NCBI RefSeq assembly: GCF_019218755.1
Contig: NZ_JAHUWZ010000001.1
Location: 496,001 to 560,000 of the forward strand
Length of the DNA stretch: 64,000 bases
DNA from: Acidovorax sp. sif1233
Lineage (GTDB): Bacteria; Pseudomonadota; Gammaproteobacteria; Burkholderiales; Burkholderiaceae_C
Direction of reading: 5' to 3'
The notes beneath the pieces were generated by a model, which was not told the DNA's origin, did not search any database, and saw nothing but the letters and a program-made list of their open reading frames with translations. Of this stretch, positions 18,472 to 28,624 are shown piece after piece. The first letter of the stretch is position 1; every line of letters begins with the position of its first letter. A program made the position numbers and the translations under genes.

Positions 18472-18500
18472 TGGCGCTGCTCGGATCGATGCGCTATACT
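18472..18500 (+). promoter_or_regulatory. Possible promoter of rplU-rpmA
   Basis: A TATACT -10 box (18495-18500) lies about 50 nt before rplU in the divergent gap from ispB. The -35 region at the right distance (18472-18477, TGGCGC) is poor, so only the -10 is convincing. Confidence 0.4.
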
Positions 18501-18549
18501 CTTGGGCTCTGCGGAAATTCGTCTGCAGAACTCATATCAAGAGGTCAAC

Positions 18550-18861
18550 ATGTACGCGGTCATAAAAACCGGCGGCAAGCAGTATCGCGTTGCTTCCGGC
18601 GAAAAAATTAAAGTAGAACAGATTGCTGCGGACGTAGGCCAGGAAATTGTGATCGATCAGGTTTTGGCAGTCGGCAACGGCGCTGAACTCAAGATCGGTA
18701 CGCCCCTGGTGTCCGGCGCAACCGTGAAAGCCACTGTCGTGGCCCACGGCAAGCACGACAAGGTGCACATCTTCAAGATGCGCCGTCGCAAGCACTATCA
18801 AAAACGCCAAGGCCATCGCCAGCAGTTCACTGAGCTGCAAATCGGTGCGATTGCTGCTTAA
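18550..18861 (+). CDS. rplU: 50S ribosomal protein L21
   Basis: L21 (103 aa) binds 23S rRNA and neighbours L20 in the large subunit. The sequence begins [14 protein letters not shown], the family signature, and contains the C-terminal [13 protein letters not shown] motif. I chose ATG 18550, preceded by AAGAGGT, and not the longer in-frame extension to 18436. rpmA follows after 15 nt in the conserved rplU-rpmA pair. Confidence 0.98.
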   Translation: MYAVIKTGGKQYRVASGEKIKVEQIAADVGQEIVIDQVLAVGNGAELKIGTPLVSGATVKATVVAHGKHDKVHIFKMRRRKHYQKRQGHRQQFTELQIGAIAA

Positions 18862-18876
18862 TCGAAGGAGCTAGTC

Positions 18877-19134
18877 ATGGCACAGAAAAAAGGCGGCGGC
18901 TCTACGCGAAACGGGCGCGACTCCAAGCCAAAGATGCTGGGTGTCAAGGCGTTCGGTGGTGAACTGATCAGCGCTGGTTCGATCATCGTGCGCCAACGCG
19001 GCACGCGTTTCCACCCCGGCAACAATGTCGGCGTGGGCAAGGATCACACCTTGTTCGCCCTGGTGGACGGCCACGTGTCGTTCGGCACCAAGGGTGCGTT
19101 GTCCAAGTCCACGGTCAATGTGACTCCTGCCTGA
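18877..19134 (+). CDS. rpmA: 50S ribosomal protein L27
   Basis: L27 (85 aa) reaches into the peptidyl transferase centre with its N-terminal tail. The start [16 protein letters not shown] is typical of the non-cleaved proteobacterial form; there is no N-terminal extension of the kind that is removed in Firmicutes. The core [19 protein letters not shown] is intact. GAAGGAG precedes the ATG. A strong terminator follows before obgE. Confidence 0.98.
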   Translation: MAQKKGGGSTRNGRDSKPKMLGVKAFGGELISAGSIIVRQRGTRFHPGNNVGVGKDHTLFALVDGHVSFGTKGALSKSTVNVTPA

Positions 19135-19158
19135 GGTTCATTCCTCCGGTAGCCATCG

Positions 19159-19190
19159 AAGCCCCGCTTTGCCGGGGCTTTGTTGTTTGG
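19159..19190 (+). terminator. Rho-independent terminator after rpmA
   Basis: The arms AAGCCCCG (19159-19166) and CGGGGCTT (19173-19180) form an 8-bp perfect stem with a 6-nt loop, followed by the T-rich TTGTTGTTTGG. It separates the ribosomal pair from obgE. Confidence 0.85.
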
Positions 19191-19294
19191 TCTGTACGAT
19201 GGCGCGTTCAAGCCATTCGCAGACAGCGCCTCCGAGGCGTTCCGCTGCTCCGACCTGCCGGGTAACCTGCCGTCGGTGCCGCGCCCTTTTGTAA

Positions 19295-20377
<1,083 letters not shown>

Positions 20378-20402
20378 TCCGCCGCAAAGCCTTTCTGGTT
20401 TG

Positions 20403-20460
20403 AGTGCTATATTTTTAATAGCTATCGGCGCTTGATGGACAGGCGCTAGTGGCCAAAAAC
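20403..20460 (+). repeat. Intergenic repeat family A, copy 3 (near-consensus)
   Basis: One of the best copies: a T-rich left end, AATAGCTATCGGCGCTT, a short spacer, then AGGCGCTAGTGGCCAAAAA. It occupies the obgE-proB gap and covers an in-frame GTG at 20449 that would otherwise be a possible proB start. Confidence 0.85.
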
Positions 20461-20469
20461 ACTAAAAAA

Positions 20470-21612
20470 ATGGTTTCCAGCGTATTGCGTGATGCCCGCC
20501 GCATCGTGGTCAAGGTGGGCTCCAGTCTTGTGACCAATGAGGGGCGTGGCCTCGACGAAACCGCCATTGGTGAATGGAGCCGCCAGCTGGCGGCCCTGGT
20601 GCGTGGCGACGGCGGCGTACCCCGCGAGGTCGTGATGGTGTCCAGCGGTGCCATTGCCGAAGGCATGAAGCGCCTGGGCTGGACCACGCGGCCGCACGAA
20701 GTCCACGAGTTGCAGGCCGCTGCCGCCGTCGGACAGATGGGACTGGCGCAGATGTACGAAACCAAGCTGCGCGAGCAGGGCATGGGCAGCGCGCAGGTGT
20801 TGCTCACCCATGCGGACCTGGCCGACCGCGAGCGCTACCTGAACGCCCGTTCGACACTGCTCACGCTGCTGCGCCTGGGCGTGGTGCCGGTGATCAATGA
20901 GAACGACACCGTCGTGAACGACGAGATCAAGTTCGGCGACAACGACACGCTGGGTGCCCTGGTGGCCAATCTGGTGGAGGCCGATGCGCTGATCATCCTG
21001 ACCGACCAGAAGGGGCTGTACACGGCCGATCCGCGCCGTGATGCATCGGCGCAGTTCGTCCACGAAGCCAAGGCGGGCGACCCGGCGCTGGAGGCCATGG
21101 CCGGCGGCGCGGGCTCCAGCATCGGCAAGGGCGGCATGATCACCAAGATCCTGGCGGCCAAACGGGCTGCCGGCTCGGGGGCGTCCACCGTGATTGCCTG
21201 GGGGCGTGAATCCGACGTACTGGTCCGCCTCGTGCGGGGCGAGGCGCTGGGCACCTTGCTCGTGGCCCAGACGCAGAAGAAGCAGGCCCGCAAGCAGTGG
21301 ATGGCAGACCACCTGCAACTGCGGGGTTCGGTGGTGGTGGACGCCGGGGCGGCCGCCAAGGTGCGGGATGAAGGCAAGAGCCTGCTTCCCATTGGGATGA
21401 CGGCGGTGGAGGGCGACTTCTCCCGTGGTGACGTGATTGCCGTGCGCGACGCCTCCGGCGCTGAAATTGCCCGCGGCCTGGCCAACTATGCGGCGGCCGA
21501 GGCGCGGATGCTGTGCCGCAAGCCCTCGACGGAGTTCGAAAGGCTGCTGGGGTATGTTGCGGAGCCGGAGATGGTGCACCGCGACAATCTGGTGCTGGCT
21601 GCCACCAGCTGA
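20470..21612 (+). CDS. proB: Glutamate 5-kinase
   Basis: ProB (380 aa from this start) phosphorylates glutamate in the first step of proline synthesis and is normally feedback-inhibited by proline. The amino-acid kinase domain begins [16 protein letters not shown] and continues with [14 protein letters not shown] and NENDTVV motifs; the C-terminal PUA domain covers about the last 100 residues. I chose ATG 20470 over the GTG at 20449 because the GTG lies inside a dispersed repeat element, so the extra residues would be repeat-encoded. Neither has a strong ribosome site. A terminator follows. Confidence 0.95.
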   Translation: MVSSVLRDARRIVVKVGSSLVTNEGRGLDETAIGEWSRQLAALVRGDGGVPREVVMVSSGAIAEGMKRLGWTTRPHEVHELQAAAAVGQMGLAQMYETKLREQGMGSAQVLLTHADLADRERYLNARSTLLTLLRLGVVPVINENDTVVNDEIKFGDNDTLGALVANLVEADALIILTDQKGLYTADPRRDASAQFVHEAKAGDPALEAMAGGAGSSIGKGGMITKILAAKRAAGSGASTVIAWGRESDVLVRLVRGEALGTLLVAQTQKKQARKQWMADHLQLRGSVVVDAGAAAKVRDEGKSLLPIGMTAVEGDFSRGDVIAVRDASGAEIARGLANYAAAEARMLCRKPSTEFERLLGYVAEPEMVHRDNLVLAATS

Positions 21613-21644
21613 TGGCCAAGCTCCAGGCCACTCGCACCCAGTCA

Positions 21645-21670
21645 AACGCCTGCTCTGCGCAGGCGTTTTT
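21645..21670 (+). terminator. Rho-independent terminator after proB
   Basis: The arms AACGCCTG (21645-21652) and CAGGCGTT (21660-21667) with a T-run to 21670. It lies in the convergent gap between proB and rppH; on the minus strand there is no T-run, so it serves proB only. Confidence 0.85.
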
Positions 21671-21693
21671 CATGGTGGCTGGCCACTGAAGGG

Positions 21694-22362
21694 CTAGCGC
21701 GGCGTGGTGACCGTGGGCAGGCCGTCCAGCTCCCCCGGCACACTGTTCTGCGGGTCGGGATCGAAGCTGGCGCCCGGAGGGAGCTCCATTCCCGGATTGA
21801 TCAGCATGGACCCGGTCCGGAACATCGTGCCCGCGTGCTCCCCTTCGCGCGTGCGCATGCCGCTGCGCAGGTAGCGGTTGCGCTGCTCGTGGCGGGGCAG
21901 GTAGCGCGCCAGTTCCGTGAGGGCCATCTCATAGACGCCGCGCTTGAATTCGACCACCACGTCCAGCGGAACCCAGTAGTCGTTCCAGCGCCAGGCGTCG
22001 AATTCCGGGTGGTTGGTGGCACGGAGGTTCAGGTCCCAGTCGTGGCCCACCAGTTGAAGCAGATACCAGATTTGTTTCTGGCCTTTGTAGTGTCCGCGTG
22101 CATCGCGGCGGATGTACCGGTCAGGCACCTCATAGCGCAACCAGTCCCGGGTGCGGGCCACCACGCGCACGTGGTTGGGCAATAATCCCACTTCTTCATG
22201 CAGTTCACGGAACATGGCCTGTTCGGGGGTTTCACCCCGGTCAATGCCGCCTTGCGGGAACTGCCAGCTGTGGGTGCGTATGCGCTTGCCCCAGAACACC
22301 TGGTTTTTCTGGTTGAGCAGGATGATGCCGACGTTCGGCCGAAAGCCGTCCCGGTCAAGCAT
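21694..22362 (-). CDS. rppH: RNA pyrophosphohydrolase RppH
   Basis: RppH (222 aa) removes pyrophosphate from the 5' end of mRNA and so starts RNase E-dependent decay. The Nudix box at about residues 38-60 reads [20 protein letters not shown] followed by VGL, with the family lead-in WQFPQ. The start [18 protein letters not shown] is typical. Compared with the E. coli enzyme (about 176 aa) it has a C-terminal extension of about 45 residues, rich in Pro and Gly, which is common in betaproteobacteria. It is divergent from proS, with 92 bp between the two. Confidence 0.93.
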   Translation of the reverse strand: MLDRDGFRPNVGIILLNQKNQVFWGKRIRTHSWQFPQGGIDRGETPEQAMFRELHEEVGLLPNHVRVVARTRDWLRYEVPDRYIRRDARGHYKGQKQIWYLLQLVGHDWDLNLRATNHPEFDAWRWNDYWVPLDVVVEFKRGVYEMALTELARYLPRHEQRNRYLRSGMRTREGEHAGTMFRTGSMLINPGMELPPGASFDPDPQNSVPGELDGLPTVTTPR

Positions 22363-22454
22363 AATCAAACCCCAAATTTTTAAACTATGTCCATTATGCA
22401 CGGCGCCTAGCGTGCAGCAAGTGGGCTGCCCCGTTCTGCCCGAAATCGATTCCG

Positions 22455-24197
22455 ATGAAAGCCTCCCAATTCTTTATTTCCACCCTCAAGGAAGCTCCGG
22501 CGGATGCCGAAGTGGTCAGCCACAAACTCATGACGCGGGCGGGGCTGATCAAGAAGCTGGGCGCTGGCATCTACAACTACATGCCCATGGGGCTGCGGGT
22601 GATCCGCAAGGTCGAGGCCATCGTGCGCGAGGAGATGAACCGCGCGGGGGCCGTGGAGCTGACCATGCCCGTGGTGCAGCCGGCCGAGCTGTGGCAGGAA
22701 ACGGGCCGTTTCGACAAGATGGGCCCCGAGTTGCTGCGCATCCAGGACCGCCATGGCCGCGATTTCGTGGTGCAGCCCACCAGCGAGGAAGTGATCACTG
22801 ACATCGCGCGCCAGGAGCTCAAGAGCTACAAGCAGCTGCCCAAGAACTTCTACCAGATCCAGACCAAGTTCCGCGATGAGCGCCGCCCACGCTTTGGCCT
22901 CATGCGCGGGCGTGAATTCGTCATGAAGGACGCCTACAGCTTCGACCGCGACCAAGGGGCGGCCAAGGCCAGCTACCAGGTCATGGCGCAGGCCTACCGC
23001 CGCATTTTTGACCGCTTTGGCCTGACCTACCGCGCCGTGGCGGCCGACAGCGGCGCCATCGGTGGCGACCTCTCCGAAGAGTTCCAGGTGATCGCCGCCA
23101 CGGGCGAGGACGCCATCGTCTATTGCCCGGCGAGCGACTACGCCGCCAACATGGAAAAGGCCGAAGCGCTGGCCCCCGCCGGTCCACGCGGCGCTGCCAC
23201 GCGGGCGCTGACCAAGACGGCCACGCCGGGCAAGAGCACCTGCGCCGACGTGGCGGAGCTGCTTGGCGTGCCACTGGCGACCACCGTGAAGTCGCTGGTC
23301 CTGGCCACGGACGAAACCAATGAGGCGGGCGAGATCGTCAAGACCCAGGTCTGGCTGCTGCTGCTGCGCGGCGATCACGACATGAACGAGATCAAGGTGG
23401 CCAAGGTGCCGGGCATGGCGGGTTTCCGCTTTGCCACGCTCTCCGAAATCGAGGACCACTTTGGCTGCAAGCCCGGCTACCTGGGCCCCATCGGCCTGAA
23501 GAAGCCCCTCAAGATCGTGGTGGACCGCGAGGTGGCCGTCATGGCCGACTGGATCTGCGGCGCCAACGAGCCCGATTTCCACATCACCGGCGTCAACTGG
23601 GGCCGCGACCTGCCCGAGCCCGATGCCGTGACCGACCTGCGCAACGTGGTGGCGGGCGACCGCTCGCCCGACGGCAAGGGCGAACTGGCCATCGAACGCG
23701 GCATCGAGGTGGGCCACGTGTTCTATCTGGGCACCAAGTACAGCAAGGACATGAACGCCACCTTCCTGGGTGACGACGGCAAGCCTGCCTTCTTCGAGAT
23801 GGGCTGCTATGGCATCGGCGTCACGCGCCTGCCCGCCGCCGCCATCGAGCAGAACCATGACGAGCGCGGCATCATCTGGCCCGACGCCATCGCTCCGTTC
23901 ACCGTGGTCGTGTGCCCCGTCGGCATGGACCGCAGCGAGGCCGTCAAGGCCACGGCCGAATCGCTGTATGCGGACCTGCTGGCCGCGGGCGTGGACGTGA
24001 TCCTGGACGACCGTGGCGAGCGCCCTGGCGCCATGTTCGCCGATTGGGAGCTGATCGGCGTGCCGCACCGCGTGACCATCGGCGACAAGAGCCTCAAGGA
24101 GGGCGTGGTCGAATACCAGCATCGCCGTGACACGGCGGCCACCAAGGTGCCCACGGCAGACATCCTGGCCCACGTGAAGGGCCGCATGGCGGTATGA
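22455..24197 (+). CDS. proS: Prolyl-tRNA synthetase (bacterial type with editing domain)
   Basis: ProS (580 aa) charges tRNA-Pro. Class II motifs are visible: motif 1 near [14 protein letters not shown] sequence, motif 2 [17 protein letters not shown] and motif 3 [10 protein letters not shown]. Between motifs 2 and 3 lies the about 180-residue INS editing domain ([23 protein letters not shown]), which clears Ala-tRNA-Pro. Its last four bases overlap the start of the lytic transglycosylase gene (ATGA). Confidence 0.97.
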   Translation: MKASQFFISTLKEAPADAEVVSHKLMTRAGLIKKLGAGIYNYMPMGLRVIRKVEAIVREEMNRAGAVELTMPVVQPAELWQETGRFDKMGPELLRIQDRHGRDFVVQPTSEEVITDIARQELKSYKQLPKNFYQIQTKFRDERRPRFGLMRGREFVMKDAYSFDRDQGAAKASYQVMAQAYRRIFDRFGLTYRAVAADSGAIGGDLSEEFQVIAATGEDAIVYCPASDYAANMEKAEALAPAGPRGAATRALTKTATPGKSTCADVAELLGVPLATTVKSLVLATDETNEAGEIVKTQVWLLLLRGDHDMNEIKVAKVPGMAGFRFATLSEIEDHFGCKPGYLGPIGLKKPLKIVVDREVAVMADWICGANEPDFHITGVNWGRDLPEPDAVTDLRNVVAGDRSPDGKGELAIERGIEVGHVFYLGTKYSKDMNATFLGDDGKPAFFEMGCYGIGVTRLPAAAIEQNHDERGIIWPDAIAPFTVVVCPVGMDRSEAVKATAESLYADLLAAGVDVILDDRGERPGAMFADWELIGVPHRVTIGDKSLKEGVVEYQHRRDTAATKVPTADILAHVKGRMAV

Positions 24198-24883
24198 GCG
24201 AGGCGCGGCTGGCTTTGGCGGCAGGGGGGACGCCCGAGGGCGGCGGCCTGTCACGCCGTGCATGTCTGGCCGCCCTGTCCGCCCCCGCGGCGTGGCTGGC
24301 GGCCCCTGCAGCGGCGCATGCGGGCGGCCAGCTCGAAGAGCCTCTGATGGACTCCGTGCGCACGGCGCTGAGCTCGGCCATTGCCAACCAGGCCCCGCCC
24401 GAACCCGAGTTCTTCACCACCGAGGCCCGCATCCACTACCTGCGCTGGCTGGGCACCATGAGTGACCGGCTGCGCCGCCGCAAACCCGAGTGGGAGATCC
24501 GGCGCGACTTCCTGCAGACCGCCTGGTACGAATCCAAGCGCGCCGGGCTCGATGTCTCCCTGGTCCTGGGGCTGATCCAGGTCGAAAGCGCCTTCCGCAA
24601 GTTTGCCGTCTCCAGCGTGGGCGCTCGCGGCTACATGCAGGTCATGCCGTTCTGGACGCGCGTGATCGGCGACGGCGATGCGGGCAAGCTGTTCCATCTG
24701 CAGACCAATCTGCGCTTTGGCTGCGTGATCCTTCGCCACTACATCGACCGGGAACGGGGCGACCTGTTCATGGCGCTGGGCCGCTACAACGGCAGCCGTG
24801 GGCGCTCGCCCTACCCGGATGCGGTGTTTGGCGCCCAGCGCAACTGGCTGTTTGGCGAGAAGCCTCAGCTGCCCGCAGCCTGA
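24194..24883 (+). CDS. Exported lytic transglycosylase (SLT domain)
   Basis: A periplasmic murein-cleaving enzyme (229 aa). The SLT domain covers about residues 115-220 with catalytic E131 in [12 protein letters not shown], then the [15 protein letters not shown] and GRYNGSRG motifs. The N-terminus has a Tat-like signal: SRRACLA (residues 20-26) before a hydrophobic stretch ending in AHAGG, so it may be exported folded. It overlaps proS by 4 nt, suggesting coupled translation, although no functional link is known. Confidence 0.88.
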   Translation: MSEARLALAAGGTPEGGGLSRRACLAALSAPAAWLAAPAAAHAGGQLEEPLMDSVRTALSSAIANQAPPEPEFFTTEARIHYLRWLGTMSDRLRRRKPEWEIRRDFLQTAWYESKRAGLDVSLVLGLIQVESAFRKFAVSSVGARGYMQVMPFWTRVIGDGDAGKLFHLQTNLRFGCVILRHYIDRERGDLFMALGRYNGSRGRSPYPDAVFGAQRNWLFGEKPQLPAA

Positions 24884-24980
24884 AGCGGCCCCCTGCGGCG
24901 CCCGGCCTTGGTGCCGACGCAGCCGGGCGCCGGAGGACGGAACCGTGGAATCCGCGCAGCGGCCACTGATACGGATACGG

Positions 24981-25035
24981 GTGCTCCTATTTTTATAGCT
25001 TCTGGCGCTTATGCTGAGGGCGTTGGAGCCCGATT
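24981..25035 (+). repeat. Intergenic repeat family A, copy 4
   Basis: GTGCTCCTATTTTTATAGCT, then CTGGCGCTTATGCTGAGGGCG and GGAGCCCGATTTT. It lies in the 229-bp convergent gap between the transglycosylase and the CorC-like gene. The first part of that gap (24884-24960) is a GC-rich stretch resembling repeat family B; the rest (25036-25112) shows nothing recognisable. Confidence 0.75.
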
Positions 25036-25112
25036 TTCCCCATGGTTTGGCAGGCCGCTGTGGCAGGCGCCGTGCCGCACCGGGCCCGATGGGCATGGCC
25101 GCGAAGGCATCC

Positions 25113-26462
25113 CTACTTCACAGGCGCTGCGGTGCTGTCCGCCGGAGGGGGCGCGGCAGGGCTTTCCGCCTGGGGCGCACCCAGGCGGGACACCATCACC
25201 TGGTCGATGCGGTAGCTGTCCACGTCCAGCACCTCGAACTTGTAGCCGCCCCAGCTCAGGCTGTCCGTGCGGCGCGGTACGCGGCGCAGCATCACCATCA
25301 GGAAGCCGGCCAGCGTCTCGTATTCTTCCGCGTGGGGCAATTCGTCGAGCGACAGCGCATGCAGCACGTCTTCGATCGGCGTGACTCCGTCGATGAGCCA
25401 TGAATTCTCGTCGCGCCGCACGATCTGCTCTTCGTCCGCCGGGCCCACCAGGTCGCCCATCACCGTGCTCATCACGTCGTTCAGGGTCACCACGCCCACC
25501 ACCAGGCTGTACTCGTTGACGATGACGGCAAAGTCCTCGTGCACCTGGCGGAACTGTTCCAGCACCTCCGAGAGGGTGAGCCGGTCGGGCACGATCAGCA
25601 CCTTGCGCACCAGGCTGTCGTCCGCCAGCGAGATGGGCTGGTTGTTCAGCACGCGCTGGAAGAGATCCTTCGCGTCCACGTAACCCACCACGTGGTCGAT
25701 ATCGCCCTCGCAGACGGGGTAGGTCGAAAATGGCTCGGCCGCGATGCGCAGGCGGATGACGGAGTCGGGCTCGTCGCGCAGGAAGAAGGCGATCCGGTCG
25801 CGGGGCGACATGGCGCTGGACACCGTGCGCGTATCCAGCTCGAACACGTTGGTGATGACCTGCTGCTCGCGGGCCGCCAGCACCCCGGCGCGCGCGCCCG
25901 CCTCCATCATCGCCAGGATGTCGTCCGAGGTGATGCGGTCATCGCGCAGGGACGACATGCCCAGCACCCGGAACAGCGCATCGGCCCCCCGGCTGTAGAA
26001 CCACACCACGGGGCGCAGCAGCGTCATGCACCAGGCCATGGGCTGCGCCAGCCGCACCACCAGGCGCTCCGGCTCGGCCATGCCCAGGCGCTTGGGAAAC
26101 AGGTCGGCAAACAGGATGAACAGCGAGGTGATGACCAGGAACGACGCGAGGAAGCCGGCGGTCTGCGCGGTCGGCTCCGAAAACCACAGTCCGAACAATG
26201 CGCTGAAATGGGGGCTCAGCGCTCCCTCGCCCACGATACCTCCGAGGATGGCCACGGCGTTCTGGCCCACCTGCACCACCGTGAAGTAGTCGCCGGGCTG
26301 CTCCTGCATGCGCAGCACCCGGTCCGCGCGCGCGTCCCCCTCATCGGCCATCTGGCGCAAACGCAGGCGGCGCGCCGCCGCGAGCGAAATCTCGGCCATC
26401 GAAAAAAAGGCGCTGGCCGCGATGAGCAGGCCGATGATGAAAAGGCTTTGGGACAGGGTCAT
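25113..26462 (-). CDS. CorC/HlyC-type membrane protein with DUF21 and CBS domains
   Basis: A member of the UPF0053/CorC family (449 aa), to which magnesium and cobalt efflux is attributed. The N-terminal DUF21 (CNNM) membrane domain has about four helices (residues 5-200), followed by a CBS pair (SPRDRIAFFLRDEP and EYSLVVGVVTLNDV) and a C-terminal CorC_HlyC domain. The tail is Ala/Pro-rich. I chose the ATG with complement 26460-26462 (MTLSQSLFIIG), because the longer frame adds a non-conserved N-terminus. Older annotations call such proteins hemolysins; there is no sign of that activity. Confidence 0.88.
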   Translation of the reverse strand: MTLSQSLFIIGLLIAASAFFSMAEISLAAARRLRLRQMADEGDARADRVLRMQEQPGDYFTVVQVGQNAVAILGGIVGEGALSPHFSALFGLWFSEPTAQTAGFLASFLVITSLFILFADLFPKRLGMAEPERLVVRLAQPMAWCMTLLRPVVWFYSRGADALFRVLGMSSLRDDRITSDDILAMMEAGARAGVLAAREQQVITNVFELDTRTVSSAMSPRDRIAFFLRDEPDSVIRLRIAAEPFSTYPVCEGDIDHVVGYVDAKDLFQRVLNNQPISLADDSLVRKVLIVPDRLTLSEVLEQFRQVHEDFAVIVNEYSLVVGVVTLNDVMSTVMGDLVGPADEEQIVRRDENSWLIDGVTPIEDVLHALSLDELPHAEEYETLAGFLMVMLRRVPRRTDSLSWGGYKFEVLDVDSYRIDQVMVSRLGAPQAESPAAPPPADSTAAPVK

Positions 26463-26622
26463 GGGACGGGCTACGGCGAAGGCGGGCAGGGCGCTGGGCA
26501 AGCCCCTTGGACAAGTGTAGCGGCCAGCCTGCCTGCCGCCCCAGTGCGCGCCCACGCTGCCGAGGCTGGAGGAGGCCCGCGCCGCGCGGGCGCCTTGGCC
26601 GCCTCCAGCCGGCGTGCCCTGG

Positions 26623-27630
26623 CTACTGCATGAAACCCATGCGCCCCTTGGCGCTGGCGGCGCGCGGCAGGTCCGACACCTCCACGGTGCTGCGCTGCGC
26701 GAGCCGCGCGTTGCCGAAGCCGGTCATGAGCGCGCGGCGCATCTCGCGCGGCGGCATCTGGGCCAACTGGTCCAGCACGTCCGGCGTGGGGTCGGGGTCG
26801 AGGCGCCGCCCCCAGTCGTGCCCCGCGCGGATGCCGTGGTAGAGGTTCAGGGCGATGGCGCGGGCCTGTTCCTGGTTGGGCGGCTGCACCTGGTACACAT
26901 TCATGCGGTTGAGGATGGGGTCGGGAATGCCCCGTTCATCATTGGCCGTGGTGATCCAGATGACCTGGCTCGCGTCGATGGGGATCTCGGCGAACTCGTC
27001 GGTGAAGCTCTGCGCCGTGTCGTGCTCCAGCAGGCTGTACAGCGCGCCCATGGGGTCGTACTGCGCATCGGTGCTGGCCTTGTCGATTTCGTCGACGACG
27101 ATGACGGGATTGGCGTATTCGCCCTCCACCAGGGCCTCGAACACCTTGCCCGGGCGCGCTCCCTTCCATTGCGCCGACGAGCCCGACAGCAGCCAGCCCG
27201 CGGTCATGGAGCTCATGGGCAGCAGGTTCATGCCGGTGCCCAGCAACTCGGCCAGATGGCGCGCGAAGTGGGTCTTGCCGATGCCGGGTGGGCCCAGCAG
27301 CAGCATGGGCGTGACCTCCAGGCCGTCGCTGCTGTCCTGCGCCAATGCCACGTGGCGCTTCACGTCGTCCAGCACCTCGGTGAAGTTGGGCAACTGCCCG
27401 TACAGGCTGGCCATGTCGGGGATGCCCGAGGGCTTGACCTGAAAGCGCTCCGGGCCACGCTCCAGCATGCGTTCGTACACGGTGCGCAGGGTTTCGTATT
27501 CGCGCTGGTTGCCGGACTCCTGCAGCCGTGCGAGCTTGCGCTCGACATCGCCGGGGTGGAACACGCTGCGCATCTGGGCCACCGGCAGGCGCAGGGCGGG
27601 TGGCTGGGGAACAAGGCTATGGCTGGTCAT
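26623..27630 (-). CDS. Lon-like AAA+ ATPase without a protease domain
   Basis: A 335-residue AAA+ protein whose ATPase core resembles that of Lon: Walker A GPPGIGKT (113-120), a pore-loop and sensor stretch with WKGARPGKVFEAL, Walker B VIVVDEIDK (176-184) and ITTAND. The order and spacing (LPDMASLYGQL-like lead-in, DEIDK, then DPMGALYSLLEHD) follow Lon. It lacks both the Lon N-terminal substrate domain and the C-terminal Ser-Lys protease; the protein ends after the small AAA subdomain. It may act as an unfoldase or a partner of another protein. A GAAGGAG site precedes the ATG. No partner gene is next to it. Confidence 0.8.
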   Translation of the reverse strand: MTSHSLVPQPPALRLPVAQMRSVFHPGDVERKLARLQESGNQREYETLRTVYERMLERGPERFQVKPSGIPDMASLYGQLPNFTEVLDDVKRHVALAQDSSDGLEVTPMLLLGPPGIGKTHFARHLAELLGTGMNLLPMSSMTAGWLLSGSSAQWKGARPGKVFEALVEGEYANPVIVVDEIDKASTDAQYDPMGALYSLLEHDTAQSFTDEFAEIPIDASQVIWITTANDERGIPDPILNRMNVYQVQPPNQEQARAIALNLYHGIRAGHDWGRRLDPDPTPDVLDQLAQMPPREMRRALMTGFGNARLAQRSTVEVSDLPRAASAKGRMGFMQ

Positions 27631-27700
27631 TGCATGCTCCTTCGTGATGTGAGGTCACGCAACCATTCAAGCACACAACGTGCCGGCCGGATGATAGGGG

Positions 27701-27729
27701 TTCAATGGATTGGACGAAAGTCCATTGAA
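27701..27729. repeat. Perfect 9-bp inverted repeat between the Lon-like gene and a lipoprotein gene
   Basis: The arms TTCAATGGA (27701-27709) and TCCATTGAA (27721-27729) are separated by 11 nt. No T-run follows on either strand, so it is not a standard terminator. It lies 71 bp before the Lon-like start (minus strand) and could be an operator or a processing stem. CTCTCGAAG occurs twice just to the right, at about 27731 and 27752. Confidence 0.5.
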
Positions 27730-27781
27730 TCTCTCGAAGTGTTACAAAGCCTCTCGAAGCTCTACGGGCCCAACCAGTTGG

Positions 27782-28465
27782 CTATTGCACCTTCTGGAAG
27801 GGGATGCCCTCCGACATGCTGGCGCCCAATTCGGATGGCCGATTGAAGAAATACATGGTTGCGCCAACCCGGTGCATCGCCACATTGATCTCCTGAATGT
27901 GGGAGCTTGGGCGCAGGTAACACTGCCGACCTCCGATGGGAACCGGCAAGCAAGAGTAGACGCCAAACTGGATGAACTCATGGACCTCGGGACCAACGAG
28001 TGTCCAGCCAACCGTGCCAGTAGAAACAAAATCGTCGAACTCGGCGGTGATGTTGATTTCAGGATAGTGCGCAGAATTCCACGTGCGTGCAGTACGCGTG
28101 GTTTGCCCGGCGTGTGAAAGAACGCGGGGCGTTTGTGTTAGTTCAGCTCTGGCGTCCCCCGTACAACCTGGGCCGGTGTAATAGGTGCCTTTTGCCACCA
28201 GGCCCAAGCTGCCATTCTCGTTCAGAGTGATGGAGTAAGTCGTTTTGAGGAATGCAGATGAGCAGGCTTCCCAGGTGCCCACATATTTCGCGAGCCCGGA
28301 GGGCACAGTTGGCGGGTCGGTCGGGACTGGATTGCCGGGCGGTGGCTCGGACGCAACGGGTGGACTCGGGTCGTCTGAACCACCGCATGCCGCGAGAAGG
28401 GCCGTAAGAAAAAAGGCCGCGACAACGCGCGATACACGTCTGCCAAAAGTGCTTTTGGGATTCAT
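27782..28465 (-). CDS. Orphan outer-membrane or periplasmic lipoprotein
   Basis: I do not recognise a family for this 227-residue protein. It has a lipoprotein signal peptide with lipobox LAAC (C27), then a Pro/Ser-rich linker (residues 30-56) and a globular part that starts SGLAKYVGTWEACSS and contains Cys-rich, Thr-rich and aromatic stretches. The lead-in KYVGTWE and the predicted beta-rich pattern recall lipocalin-like barrels, but this is weak. Four or more Cys in the mature part could form disulfides. Its GC content is visibly lower than that of its neighbours, so it may be an accessory gene. Confidence 0.7.
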   Translation of the reverse strand: MNPKSTFGRRVSRVVAAFFLTALLAACGGSDDPSPPVASEPPPGNPVPTDPPTVPSGLAKYVGTWEACSSAFLKTTYSITLNENGSLGLVAKGTYYTGPGCTGDARAELTQTPRVLSHAGQTTRTARTWNSAHYPEINITAEFDDFVSTGTVGWTLVGPEVHEFIQFGVYSCLPVPIGGRQCYLRPSSHIQEINVAMHRVGATMYFFNRPSELGASMSEGIPFQKVQ

Positions 28466-28571
28466 GGGTGTCTTGGGGGAGAGCCTGAGCAGACGGCGGT
28501 TTTACCATGAAGTCAAACATTCTCGGTTGCCCCTCCATGGGGTAGTTTCCCCATTTCCATATCGCCCTGGA

Positions 28572-28600
28572 GCGAAAGCAAAAGCCGCCCGCAGGCGGCT
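28572..28600 (-). terminator. Rho-independent terminator after grxD (minus strand)
   Basis: Read on the minus strand, AGCCGCC and GGCGGCT (complements at 28594-28600 and 28583-28589) form a 7-bp stem with a 4-nt loop, followed by TTTGCTTTCG. It ends the grxD transcript. Confidence 0.8.
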
Positions 28601-28624
28601 GTGTGGGTGCGAACCGATATGGGC

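Noticed and set aside
25113..26462. CorC-like gene as a hemolysin
   Set aside because: The DUF21-CBS-CorC layout belongs to ion-transport-related membrane proteins; the hemolysin name is historical.
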